A DNA stretch of 38,568 nt from Terriglobia bacterium (GTDB lineage Bacteria > Acidobacteriota > Terriglobia > Acidiferrales > UBA7541), in the NCBI GenBank assembly GCA_020072805.1, contig JAIQGC010000018.1:1-38568 (forward strand), written 5' to 3'. The notes beneath the pieces were generated by a model. It had not been told where the DNA came from. It saw only the letters and a list, made by a program, of their open reading frames with translations, and ran no database searches. Positions 8,350-18,085 of the stretch are shown in pieces. A program made the translations under genes and the position numbers. Within the stretch, counting starts at the first letter, position 1. Every line of letters starts with the position of its first letter.

Positions 8350-9498
8350 TCAATTTGCTAGTTTCACTTTGAACACGGGGATCGGTTTCAGCACCCATGC
8401 CGACGGGCTATTTTCCCCGGCGTAGATGCCCCAGCCCATCACCGTGCCGTCGGCGCGGATGGCATAGCCGGTATGGCTCGCGATGTAGTGCACCAGCACG
8501 GGGCCAAGACCAACCGGCGGATGGGGATTGTGCGAGATACGGCCTTCGTGGCCGTCGCCAAGCAGACCGTGATAGCCCACGCCCCAGCCGAGCAGCGTGC
8601 CGTCGGCGAGCCGCACCATCGTTACTCCGTCCGCGATCACCACCGCGGCCGCTTTGGGGATACCAGGGATCTTAAACGGCGTGGTATACATTGCTTTTTT
8701 CGGGGATTCGGCCATTTCGCCGTCCTTGTTCGGGCCGCACATCCACAACGTTCCGTCCGCGAGCAGGACCGCGGTGTTCCCGTTCACTCCGATATCCACC
8801 GCGTTGGCGATGCCCTTCATCTGAACGGGATGTAGTTGCGGCTCCGTGGCGCCGTTGCCCAGTTCACCGTATTCGTTTTTCCCCCAGCCCCACACGGTGC
8901 CGTCTTTCTTCAGCACCAGCACATCCAGCGAGTCCGTGACGATCTGTTTCACGTCCGTCAGGCCTTCCACCTTTACAGGTTTCTTGGCGCAAGGTTCTTG
9001 ATAGCCGGACCGCCCGTTGGCCAGAAGGCCGTACTCGTTCGTGCCCCACATCCACACCGTGCCGTCTTCGAGCAGCGCTGCGGAGATTCGTACCGAGGCG
9101 GCGATCTGCTTGACGCCGTGCAATCCGGCGACAGGGACAGGGGACAATCTTTTCTTGTCGTCTCCCGTGCCGACTTCGCACCCCTCGTTGCGCCCCCAGG
9201 CGAGCACGGTGCCTTTGCTCGTAAGGAGAAGGATGTGCTGATCGCCGACGGCAACTCCCGCGATGTCATGAACACCAGCGAGTTGCGCCGGATCCTTCTT
9301 CTCTCTTTCGGTGCCGTCGCCGAGGTATGGGCCTTCTCCGGCGCCCGGGGTTCCCCAGGTTTTCACGGTACCGTCCGCTTCCACGAGAACATAGACGGCC
9401 ATTTGCCCCGCGATAATCGGAAGGTGATCCGCCGCCTGCGCCGGGAAGGCGGCGCAGGCAAGCAGAGCGAGCAACAACGAAGCAAGCGTACGGGTCAT
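8350..9498 (-). CDS. Exported RCC1-repeat beta-propeller protein
   Basis: A 382-residue protein with a signal peptide (cleavage likely after FPAQA). The rest is a seven-bladed RCC1-like propeller: each blade carries a hydrophobic strand then a DGTVxxWG element (ADGTVKTWG, SKGTVLAWG, EDGTVWMWG, KDGTVWGWG, ADGTLWMCG, ADGTLLGWG, ADGTVMGWG). Eukaryotic RCC1 is a nuclear exchange factor; bacterial exported versions are usually uncharacterised binding proteins, so no enzymatic role is claimed. Its ATG lies 23 bases after the OmpA-family stop with CGGAGA just before it, so the two form one operon. Its 3' end converges on the tRNA gene. Confidence 0.87.
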   Translation of the reverse strand: MTRTLASLLLALLACAAFPAQAADHLPIIAGQMAVYVLVEADGTVKTWGTPGAGEGPYLGDGTEREKKDPAQLAGVHDIAGVAVGDQHILLLTSKGTVLAWGRNEGCEVGTGDDKKRLSPVPVAGLHGVKQIAASVRISAALLEDGTVWMWGTNEYGLLANGRSGYQEPCAKKPVKVEGLTDVKQIVTDSLDVLVLKKDGTVWGWGKNEYGELGNGATEPQLHPVQMKGIANAVDIGVNGNTAVLLADGTLWMCGPNKDGEMAESPKKAMYTTPFKIPGIPKAAAVVIADGVTMVRLADGTLLGWGVGYHGLLGDGHEGRISHNPHPPVGLGPVLVHYIASHTGYAIRADGTVMGWGIYAGENSPSAWVLKPIPVFKVKLAN

Positions 9499-9521
9499 GA
9501 GAGTCTCCGAGTGTTATTTTG

Positions 9522-10355
9522 TTACTGCTTCACCAGTTCGACTCGTCGGTTTTTCGCCCGTCCTTCTTCGGTGTCATTGGAGGACACCGGCGCGTAAGGG
9601 CCGGAGCCATAGGCCTTGAGGCGCGGGGCTTCAATGCCCGCTTTGATGAGCGACTGCACCACCGACTGGGCGCGGCTCTGGGAGAGCTTCATATTGGCCT
9701 CGACGGCGCCGGCGTTGTCGGTGTGGCCGACGACAAAGAGCTTCAGGCTGTCATTCGCTTTCAGGAGTTTCACCACTTCGGAAATGGCCGCGGCCGATTC
9801 GGGCTTGAGTTCGGATTTGCCGGTATCGAAGAAGATTCCTTCGACGGCGATGTGGCCGGTGGTCTTGAGGCCGTCGGCGAAGGCGTCGGCGTTGGCCACC
9901 AGTTCCTGGTTCATGGCGGCCTTTTCCACGATGGTCAGGATGTATTTGCCGGTGTAGTCGGCCCAGACCTCGATCCACAATTCCTTGCCGTCCTTGGTGA
10001 GCTTGAAGGTTTTCTTGCTCTCGTCGGTGGCCAGGACCACGCCGCCAATCCGCTTGATGGCCGTTTCGACGTTGCGCAGCACTTGCAGAGTGCTGGGCTT
10101 GACCGTAAGATTCGCGGGCGGCTGATAACGGATGTTGGTGAATACGCCTTCGACCTGGACGGTCTTGCTCTTGCCGGTCATGAATTTGTAGGCGTCAAAC
10201 TGCTTCAGCGTACAGGATTCGATCCAGTAATCGGGAAGGCGGTTGATGAGCGGGTGGTCCTTGCAGTTGGCGGCATCTTTCTTCTGGGCGAAGCCCGGGG
10301 CGGAAACGGCCAGGCTGGAGAGAATCAGCAGCAATAAAATGTATGTTTTCTTCAT
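9522..10355 (-). CDS. OmpA-family peptidoglycan-associated protein
   Basis: A 277-residue exported protein. A signal peptide ends at about residue 24 (PGFAQ). The N-terminal domain (25-160) has no family I recognise; it contains two Cys and segments such as DYWIESCTLKQFDAYKF. The OmpA C-terminal domain (about 163-277) is clear: IFFDTGKSELKPES, FVVGHTDNAG, LSQSRAQSVVQSLI, and KNRRVELV at the end. This domain binds peptidoglycan non-covalently, so the protein should sit between outer membrane and cell wall. AAGGA lies 7-11 bases before the ATG. The RCC1-propeller protein follows in the same operon and may be its partner. Confidence 0.9.
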   Translation of the reverse strand: MKKTYILLLLILSSLAVSAPGFAQKKDAANCKDHPLINRLPDYWIESCTLKQFDAYKFMTGKSKTVQVEGVFTNIRYQPPANLTVKPSTLQVLRNVETAIKRIGGVVLATDESKKTFKLTKDGKELWIEVWADYTGKYILTIVEKAAMNQELVANADAFADGLKTTGHIAVEGIFFDTGKSELKPESAAAISEVVKLLKANDSLKLFVVGHTDNAGAVEANMKLSQSRAQSVVQSLIKAGIEAPRLKAYGSGPYAPVSSNDTEEGRAKNRRVELVKQ

Positions 10356-10756
10356 GGTTCAATCCTTCCGTTTTATGAGTGACTAAAAACCATTGCACGA
10401 TCCTGTCGTAAGACGATCATGGAACAGGCGATAGGAAAGAACGCCCGATAGATTCGAAGCGAGCGGTCGTAATGGACGACCGACGCTGCTGACTCTGTTT
10501 ATCTCACTTTCCCCAATACTCAACCATAGTCATTTCACGGGCTTGTCCTAGGTTATGCAACAGCCTGATTGAACTCGGCCTGGGGGCGCCCGAATTCCTG
10601 CGCCTCGCCGCTGCCGTCATTTCCGGACAGCTTCTGGGATATTATCTCTCCAGGAAAAACGGCATCGCTGAGGACCGGCCACCGCACCTGAACCGCGCGG
10701 TCAGCCGGAAGCAGAAAGCATTCCGTCGCAACGGCCTTGAATCGGGAGGAACTCTC
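10356..10756. other. 401-base divergent intergenic region with a small stem-loop
   Basis: The region lies between the OmpA-family gene (leftward) and the symporter gene (rightward), so it should hold both promoters. CGGTCGT (10464-10470) and ACGACCG (10476-10482) form a perfect 7-bp inverted repeat around AATGG. From about 10496 to 10756 the symporter reading frame is open upstream of its TTG but has no ATG or GTG, and the encoded peptide resembles nothing I know. I find no RNA gene and no convincing -35/-10 pair. Confidence 0.4.
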
Positions 10757-12604
<1,848 letters not shown>

Positions 12605-12671
12605 CTTCCCTTCCCGCGACCGGCGTTTCACGAGCAAGAATTAGCGCCTGCGCGAATACAATCCTCTTGAG

Positions 12672-15107
12672 TCAATAGATCACGCGGACCTGAGTTCCCT
12701 CGGATGGATCAGGCAGGGCCAAAGTTACGCATTGCTGCGCTTCATCGAACTTCCAATTGGAAACGGCGCGGTCTCCCACGCGAACTTCTTTCGGGGACCG
12801 CGATACCCCGTAGATTTCCAGAGAGACCTCAGACCACCAGGGCTTGTAGCCGCCCTTGCGCGAGGAAAGAGTAAAGGTTACAGAACCACTGGCCGGCTGG
12901 CAGGTGAATTCAAGACGGATAAATTCTCCCCGAGTGAAGTTGTACGATTCCCCATCGTCCCCGTAGAGCGAACCGTGGCAGGGTTCGCCCGGATAGACGC
13001 GCAACGTAAGCGGCCCATCGGGTTTTTCGCCCGTGTACTGCACGACCGGCTGCTGCGGCACGATAGACCCGCCGCGCACATAGAGCGGCACAACGTCGAG
13101 GGGCGGATCTACAAATAAGGTCTTGCCGCCGGGAGTTTGCGTACCCGTCCAGTAGTCGTACCAGATGCCGGGCGGCAGGCGGACCTCGTACCCTCCCATC
13201 ATTTCGGTGACTCTGGGGGAAACGAGCAGGCTGGGCCCGAAGAGAAATTCCTGGTCATTCCCGTAAAGCGTTTCCGCTTCGGGAAATTCGAGAAAGAGCG
13301 GGCGCATCAGGGGAATGCCCGTGTCCACCATCTCCTTCGTGGACGTGTAGATATAAGGCAGCAGCTTGTAGCGCAACTCGATATATTTCCTGCGAATGGC
13401 CTCGTGCTCGGGACCGTGCACCCAGGGCTCCTGGTCGGCCGTACCTTTTAGTGTATGGTCACGATAGATCGGATTGAACGCGCCAGCTTCAAACCAGCGG
13501 GTGAGCAGATCGGCCGGCGGAGAACCCGCGAAACCGCCGATGTCATCGCCTACGAGCGGGTAGCCGGAAATTCCCATGCTCAGCAGCATGGGAGTGCTCA
13601 TCGCGAGATGGTTCCACGTGCTGCTATTGTCGCCGGTCCACGTGGCGGCATAGCGCTGCGCTCCCGCGTACGCCGCGCGCGTCAGCACAAACGGCCGCTG
13701 CTCGGGCCGCAGCTTGCGCAGGCCTTCGTATGTCGCGCGCGCATTCTGCATGCCCATAACGTTGTGAATGGCGCGGTGATCGAGCGTCGTGCCGTCATCG
13801 AGGCGGTGCACCACGCCCGGCGGCATGGTCTTCTCCGGATACTTGAAGATGGCCGGTTCGTTCATGTCGTTCCAGAAGCCGGCTACGCCGATGCCCACAA
13901 ACTCCTTGTAGAGCCCGCCCCACCAGTCGCGCACGCGTGAAAGAGTGAAGTCGGGAAAAACGCTGTCGTCGGGCCAGACCGTGCCGACGTAGACCGAGCC
14001 GTCCGGGTTCTTGATGAAGACGTCGTCTTTTATTCCCGTGTCATAGGGCGCGTAACCATGGCCGGGATCTTTTTTGATGTGCAGGTCGGTGATGGCGATG
14101 GTATGAAAACCTTCGGCGCGGAGATCCTTGATCATTTGCTCAAAGGTTGGGAAATAGCTGCGGTTGATGGTGAACGGCGCGTACCCTTCCTGATAGTCAA
14201 TATCCAGGTAGATGGCATCCGCGGGAATCTTTTTCTCGCGCAGCATCCGGGCAACCTCGCGTACACGCGCTTCGGGATAATAGCTGTAGCGGCACTGCTG
14301 ATAACCCAGCGCCCACAGCGGCGGGAGAGGAGTGCGGCCAACGAACGCGGTGTATTCCTGGAGAACTTTTTTCGGTTCGGGACCAGCGAAAAAATAATAA
14401 TTCAGTTCGCCTCCTTCGGCCCCGAACGAAAAATGGTCTCCCGATTCCTTGCCGAAATCGAAGCTACTGCGGTAGGTATTATCGAAGAACACTCCATAGG
14501 CCCGGCCATGTCGCAGGCCCATGAAAAAGGGAATGGTCTTATATAGAGGATCGCTCGACTCCTGCCAGCCGAAGGAGTCCGTATTCCACATGGTGAAAGA
14601 ACGATTGCGGCGATTCATCGGGCCCGCTTTATCGCCCAGCCCGTAATAACTCTCCTCCAGCGGCATCTTCTTCCACACGTGAACGCTCTTTCCGTTCCAG
14701 GCCATGGGCAGGGAGGGTTCGTCTTCGAGCAGCACGTTGCCGGCGGCATCGGTGAAACGGATCAGCAGCGGGGCTTTCTTCACCAGGACGACGACGCTGC
14801 CTGCCGTCATCCGCAGTTCAATCTCGCCATTTTCTACTTTGATGGGAGGAGGTTCCGGCGTTTCGATCACCGCCCAGGAAAAGTCTTTGGCAAAGGTTCC
14901 GTCCGGGGCCACGCGCACGCGAATCACTCCGTCGCGAACAGCCGTAATCCGCACTCGGGCGGCTGACGCAGTCAGTTCCACGCCATCCTTGAGCTGATCG
15001 ACGTGCCGCACCTTGCCGATGTGCTGCCAGCCTTGCGCAGCCGTGCTGCCCGTACAGGCGAACCAGAGCGCCAGCACTAATCCGATACGCGGTCCTTGAC
15101 CCGCCAT
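12672..15107 (-). CDS. Exported GH31 glycoside hydrolase (alpha-glucosidase-like)
   Basis: An 811-residue retaining alpha-glycosidase with a signal peptide (cleavage around STAAQG). It has an N-terminal beta-sandwich (about 30-250), the catalytic (beta/alpha)8 barrel (about 255-590) and C-terminal beta domains. The nucleophile Asp414 lies in GFWNDMNEP and the acid/base Asp493 in WTGDNSS; the substrate-binding segment GDDIGGF follows. The GGGAGG Shine-Dalgarno sits 6 bases before the ATG and a TATATT box 22 bases upstream. The set resembles alpha-glucosidases of the maltase type, but alpha-xylosidase or other activities remain possible. It diverges from the GH144 pair and may share its regulatory region. 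Confidence 0.92.
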   Translation of the reverse strand: MAGQGPRIGLVLALWFACTGSTAAQGWQHIGKVRHVDQLKDGVELTASAARVRITAVRDGVIRVRVAPDGTFAKDFSWAVIETPEPPPIKVENGEIELRMTAGSVVVLVKKAPLLIRFTDAAGNVLLEDEPSLPMAWNGKSVHVWKKMPLEESYYGLGDKAGPMNRRNRSFTMWNTDSFGWQESSDPLYKTIPFFMGLRHGRAYGVFFDNTYRSSFDFGKESGDHFSFGAEGGELNYYFFAGPEPKKVLQEYTAFVGRTPLPPLWALGYQQCRYSYYPEARVREVARMLREKKIPADAIYLDIDYQEGYAPFTINRSYFPTFEQMIKDLRAEGFHTIAITDLHIKKDPGHGYAPYDTGIKDDVFIKNPDGSVYVGTVWPDDSVFPDFTLSRVRDWWGGLYKEFVGIGVAGFWNDMNEPAIFKYPEKTMPPGVVHRLDDGTTLDHRAIHNVMGMQNARATYEGLRKLRPEQRPFVLTRAAYAGAQRYAATWTGDNSSTWNHLAMSTPMLLSMGISGYPLVGDDIGGFAGSPPADLLTRWFEAGAFNPIYRDHTLKGTADQEPWVHGPEHEAIRRKYIELRYKLLPYIYTSTKEMVDTGIPLMRPLFLEFPEAETLYGNDQEFLFGPSLLVSPRVTEMMGGYEVRLPPGIWYDYWTGTQTPGGKTLFVDPPLDVVPLYVRGGSIVPQQPVVQYTGEKPDGPLTLRVYPGEPCHGSLYGDDGESYNFTRGEFIRLEFTCQPASGSVTFTLSSRKGGYKPWWSEVSLEIYGVSRSPKEVRVGDRAVSNWKFDEAQQCVTLALPDPSEGTQVRVIY

Positions 15108-15128
15108 GACATGCCTCCCTTTTGGAAC

Positions 15129-15134
15129 AATATA
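15129..15134 (-). promoter_or_regulatory. Predicted -10 box of the GH31 gene
   Basis: On the minus strand, TATATT is followed after 10-16 bases by GGGAGG and then the ATG at 15107, giving a leader of about 15 bases. No strong -35 is visible. The divergent region 15108-15370 also contains TACAAT at 15307-15312, facing the GH144 genes. Confidence 0.4.
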
Positions 15135-15356
15135 GCGAAGATTCCCGCGCCGGCCCCCATATCATTCGGTCCATCCGCACCCGCCATCCAGTTCCCATAC
15201 CAATGCTCAACAATTACGGAGTCTGCGCCTCGCGGCCCGCCAGAATCGCGCGGGACCTGGCGCGCTGCCGGAATTTTGACAGTGGCGGCCCCTGCCGCTT
15301 CTCCCGTACAATAGCCAGGACAAGGGTATCCGCAAGATTACCCGAAAGGCTTAAGA

Positions 15357-15366
15357 AAATCGATTT
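15357..15366. promoter_or_regulatory. Putative LacI-type operator before the first GH144 gene
   Basis: AAATCGATTT is a perfect 10-bp palindrome ending 4 bases before the ATG at 15371, where a bound repressor would block initiation or elongation. The same core, sharing 11 bases (AAATCGATTTA), forms the centre of the 14-bp palindrome upstream of TonB receptor 1 (23219-23232), beside the LacI-type regulator gene. This links the two transcription units to one regulator by inference. Confidence 0.5.
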
Positions 15367-15370
15367 ATCT

Positions 15371-16711
15371 ATGCATACGAAACATTCACGCCGAGAATGG
15401 CTGGCCCGCGCAGCGAGCCTCGGCATGGCTCTCCCCGCCGCCCTCCGCGTTCCCCTCTTCACCTGCCTGGCGCCGCTGCAAGCGCCTTCTCCCGCCATCT
15501 CCGCGCCACCGGGAAACGCGGCCGCACGCTTCACCGCGGATCAAGAAGCGTTTCTGGAGGAGATCGAAAAAGCCAGCTTTCTTTATTTCTGGGAAGCCGC
15601 CGACCCGGATACCGGCCAGGTGAAGGACCGCTGCGGCGCCGATGGCCCGGATGCGCGCCGCGTCTCCAGCATCGCGGCGACGGGATTTGGCCTGACGGCT
15701 CTGTGCATCGCCGATCGCCGCGGATGGGAAGATCCCGCCCGGATCCGCCAGCGCGTGCTGACCACGCTGCGCTTTCTATTCTCTCAGGCTCCCCAGGAGC
15801 ACGGCTTCTTTTATCACTTCATGGATATGCGGACCGGTGCGCGCACGCGCCGCTGCGAACTCTCCTCCATCGACACCTCCCTCCTCATCTGCGGAATGCT
15901 GGCTTGCCGCGCTTATTTTCCGGACGAGGAAATCCGCTCGCTGGCAACGCGAATCTACGAGCGCGTGGACTGGCCCTGGATGCTCAATGGAGGAAAGACG
16001 CTTTCGATGGGCTGGAAACCGGAAAGCGGCTTCCTGAAAGACCGCTGGGACAGCTACAGCGAACTGCTGATGCTCTATCTGCTGGGCCTGGGCTCTCCGA
16101 CCCATGCCCTGCCCGCGGAAACCTGGGACACCTGGGAACGCCCCGCGTATGAATACAAGGGAGTGCGCTATATCGGGTCCGAGGCCCCGCTTTTCGTGCA
16201 CCAGTTTTCCCATGCCTGGTTTGATTTCCGCGACCGGCGCGATCGCTATGCCGATTACTTCGCCAATTCGGTAGCCGCCACGAAAGCGCACAAAGCCTGG
16301 TGCCTGGATTTGGCTGGCGAGTTTCCCGGCTACAGCGAAGATTTGTGGGGGATCACGTCCTCGGATTCGCGCAGCGGCTACGTGGGCTGGGGCGGGCCGC
16401 CGCGCAGAGGGCCCATTGACGGCAGCGTGGTGCCTTGTGCCGCGGCCGGTTCTCTGCCCTTTCTGCCCCAGGAATGCTTGCGCGTCCTGCGCACCATTCG
16501 CGAGAAATACGGCCCGCACGCCTGGAAACGATATGGCTTCGTGGACGCTTTCCATCCGCAAAAGAACTGGTACAACCCGGACGTGATCGGAATTGACGAG
16601 GGCATCACGCTGCTGATGGCGGAAAACGCCCGCACCGGCTTCGTCTGGGAAATTTTCATGAAAGATGCGGATGTCCGCCGCGGGATGGAGCGCGCCGGAT
16701 TCCATCCCTGA
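15371..16711 (+). CDS. Tat-exported Glycoamylase/GH144-family protein, copy 1
   Basis: A 446-residue protein of the Pfam Glycoamylase family, which contains the GH144 endo-beta-1,2-glucanases. The N-terminus has a twin-arginine motif (SRREWLARA) and a hydrophobic stretch, so Tat export after folding is likely. The (alpha/alpha)6-type core starts at about residue 56 (FLEEIEKASFLYFWE). Conserved blocks are VSSIAATGFGLTALCI, HGFFYHFMDM, ELSSIDTSLLICG, WDSYSELLMLYLL, SHAWFDFRDR, EDLWGITSSDS and WYNPDVIGIDEGI. Acidic candidates for catalysis lie in FMDM, ELSSID and YSEL; I cannot assign them. The start ATG follows an operator-like palindrome, and the Shine-Dalgarno is weak. Copy 2 follows after 10 bases. 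Beta-1,2-glucan specificity is a family expectation, not proven. Confidence 0.87.
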   Translation: MHTKHSRREWLARAASLGMALPAALRVPLFTCLAPLQAPSPAISAPPGNAAARFTADQEAFLEEIEKASFLYFWEAADPDTGQVKDRCGADGPDARRVSSIAATGFGLTALCIADRRGWEDPARIRQRVLTTLRFLFSQAPQEHGFFYHFMDMRTGARTRRCELSSIDTSLLICGMLACRAYFPDEEIRSLATRIYERVDWPWMLNGGKTLSMGWKPESGFLKDRWDSYSELLMLYLLGLGSPTHALPAETWDTWERPAYEYKGVRYIGSEAPLFVHQFSHAWFDFRDRRDRYADYFANSVAATKAHKAWCLDLAGEFPGYSEDLWGITSSDSRSGYVGWGGPPRRGPIDGSVVPCAAAGSLPFLPQECLRVLRTIREKYGPHAWKRYGFVDAFHPQKNWYNPDVIGIDEGITLLMAENARTGFVWEIFMKDADVRRGMERAGFHP

Positions 16712-16721
16712 GGCTGCGGGA

Positions 16722-18059
16722 ATGACGCACCGTTTGGACCGCCGTCAACTGCTCTCCGCGTTGGGGAAGGCCGCCGCCGGCCCCTTGCTAGGGAGCGCTC
16801 TTTTGGGCGGCGCGCTCTGGGAAGCGGGCTGCGGAGGGGGAAACTCCACCGCGCCGGCGCCCGTGGGCGATCTCTATCCCGACACGGACGATCAGCTTTT
16901 GGAGGAAATCGAGAAGGCCGCTTTCCTCTTTTTCTGGGAGCAGGCCGACGCGCTCACCGGCCAGGTGAAAGACCGCGCACTAGCGGGCGGGAACGACATC
17001 CGCACGGTATCCAGCATCGCCGCAACGGGATTCGGCCTGACCGCGCTGTGCATCGGAGACAATCGCGGCTACCAGACCACCGCCAACATCACCAGCCGCG
17101 TGCAGACCACGCTCAACTTCCTGCTCACCACCATGCAACCGCTCGGCCAGAACGGCTTCTTCTACCATTTCGTGGACATGAGCAGCGGCGCGCGGGTGTG
17201 GAACTGCGAAGTCTCCTCCATCGACACCGCCATTTTGCTCTGCGGCGTGCTGGCCTGCCGCCAGCATTTTTCCACGGACCCGCTGATACCCGGCCTGGCC
17301 ACGCAGATTTACAACAACGTGAATTTCGCCTGGATGCTCAACGGCGGTTCGACGCTCTCGATGGGCTGGACGCCGGAAAACGGATTTCTCACCTCGCGCT
17401 GGGACACTTATTCCGAACTGATGATGCTCTACCTGCTGGCCCTGGCTTCGCCCACTTTTCCCATTCCGGCGGCCTGCTGGAGCGCCTGGGCGCGCCCCAG
17501 CTACACCTACCAGGGGCTGACGTATGTCTCTTCGGGCGCTCCGCTATTCACCCACCAGTATGCGCACGCCTGGTTCGATTTCCGGAACAAATCCGACGCC
17601 AACACCAACTATTTTCAAAATTCCGTGAGCGCCACGATGGCCCACCGTCTTTTCTGCCTTTCGCTGGCCACGCAATTCAGCGATTACAGCGACGACCTGT
17701 GGGGCATCACCTCTTCGGACTCGAAGAACGGTTATGTCGCCTGGGGCGGCCCTCCCGCCATGGGACCGATCGACGGAACGATCGTGCCTTGCGCCACCGT
17801 GGGCTCGGTTCCGTTTCTTGCTCCGCAGACTATCCATGTCCTGCGCTGGATTCGCGGCCACTATCCGGCGGCCTGGCAGCGCTACGGCTACGTGGACGCC
17901 TTCAATCCGCTTAACTCCTGGTACAACCCCGACGTGATCGGCATCGACGCGGGCATTTCCATGCTCATGGCGGAAAACTACCGCACGCAGTTTGTCTGGA
18001 ATACTTTTATGAAGGACCTCGCCGCAACGGGCGGGATGGCGCTGGCCGGCTTCCACTAG
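16722..18059 (+). CDS. Exported Glycoamylase/GH144-family protein, copy 2 (possible lipoprotein)
   Basis: A 445-residue paralogue of the preceding gene, with most conserved blocks shared (SSIAATGFGLTALCI, NGFFYHFVDM, EVSSIDTAILLCG, WDTYSELMMLYLL, AHAWFDFRN, DDLWGITSSDS, WYNPDVIGID). The N-terminus has DRRQLLSALGKAAAG (Tat-like) and a hydrophobic stretch ending in EAGCGGGNS. The Cys followed by a Gly/Ser/Pro linker suggests a lipoprotein, though the residue at -3 is not the usual Leu. Copy 1 has no such Cys-Gly linker. The gene starts 10 bases after the copy-1 stop, with GAGG nearby, so the two are one operon from a tandem duplication. Substrate expectation is as for copy 1 (beta-1,2-glucan or related). 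Confidence 0.86.
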   Translation: MTHRLDRRQLLSALGKAAAGPLLGSALLGGALWEAGCGGGNSTAPAPVGDLYPDTDDQLLEEIEKAAFLFFWEQADALTGQVKDRALAGGNDIRTVSSIAATGFGLTALCIGDNRGYQTTANITSRVQTTLNFLLTTMQPLGQNGFFYHFVDMSSGARVWNCEVSSIDTAILLCGVLACRQHFSTDPLIPGLATQIYNNVNFAWMLNGGSTLSMGWTPENGFLTSRWDTYSELMMLYLLALASPTFPIPAACWSAWARPSYTYQGLTYVSSGAPLFTHQYAHAWFDFRNKSDANTNYFQNSVSATMAHRLFCLSLATQFSDYSDDLWGITSSDSKNGYVAWGGPPAMGPIDGTIVPCATVGSVPFLAPQTIHVLRWIRGHYPAAWQRYGYVDAFNPLNSWYNPDVIGIDAGISMLMAENYRTQFVWNTFMKDLAATGGMALAGFH

Positions 18060-18085
18060 AACAACTGCAAGAGCCTGAGGCTTCG

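Noticed and set aside
15276-15312. TTGACA (15276-15281) with TACAAT (15307-15312) as the GH144 promoter
   Set aside because: The spacer is 25 bases, too long for a sigma-70 promoter; TACAAT alone remains a weak candidate.
18072-18082. AGCC-TGA-GGCT followed by a T-rich stretch as a terminator for the GH144 pair
   Set aside because: A 4-bp stem is too short to call.
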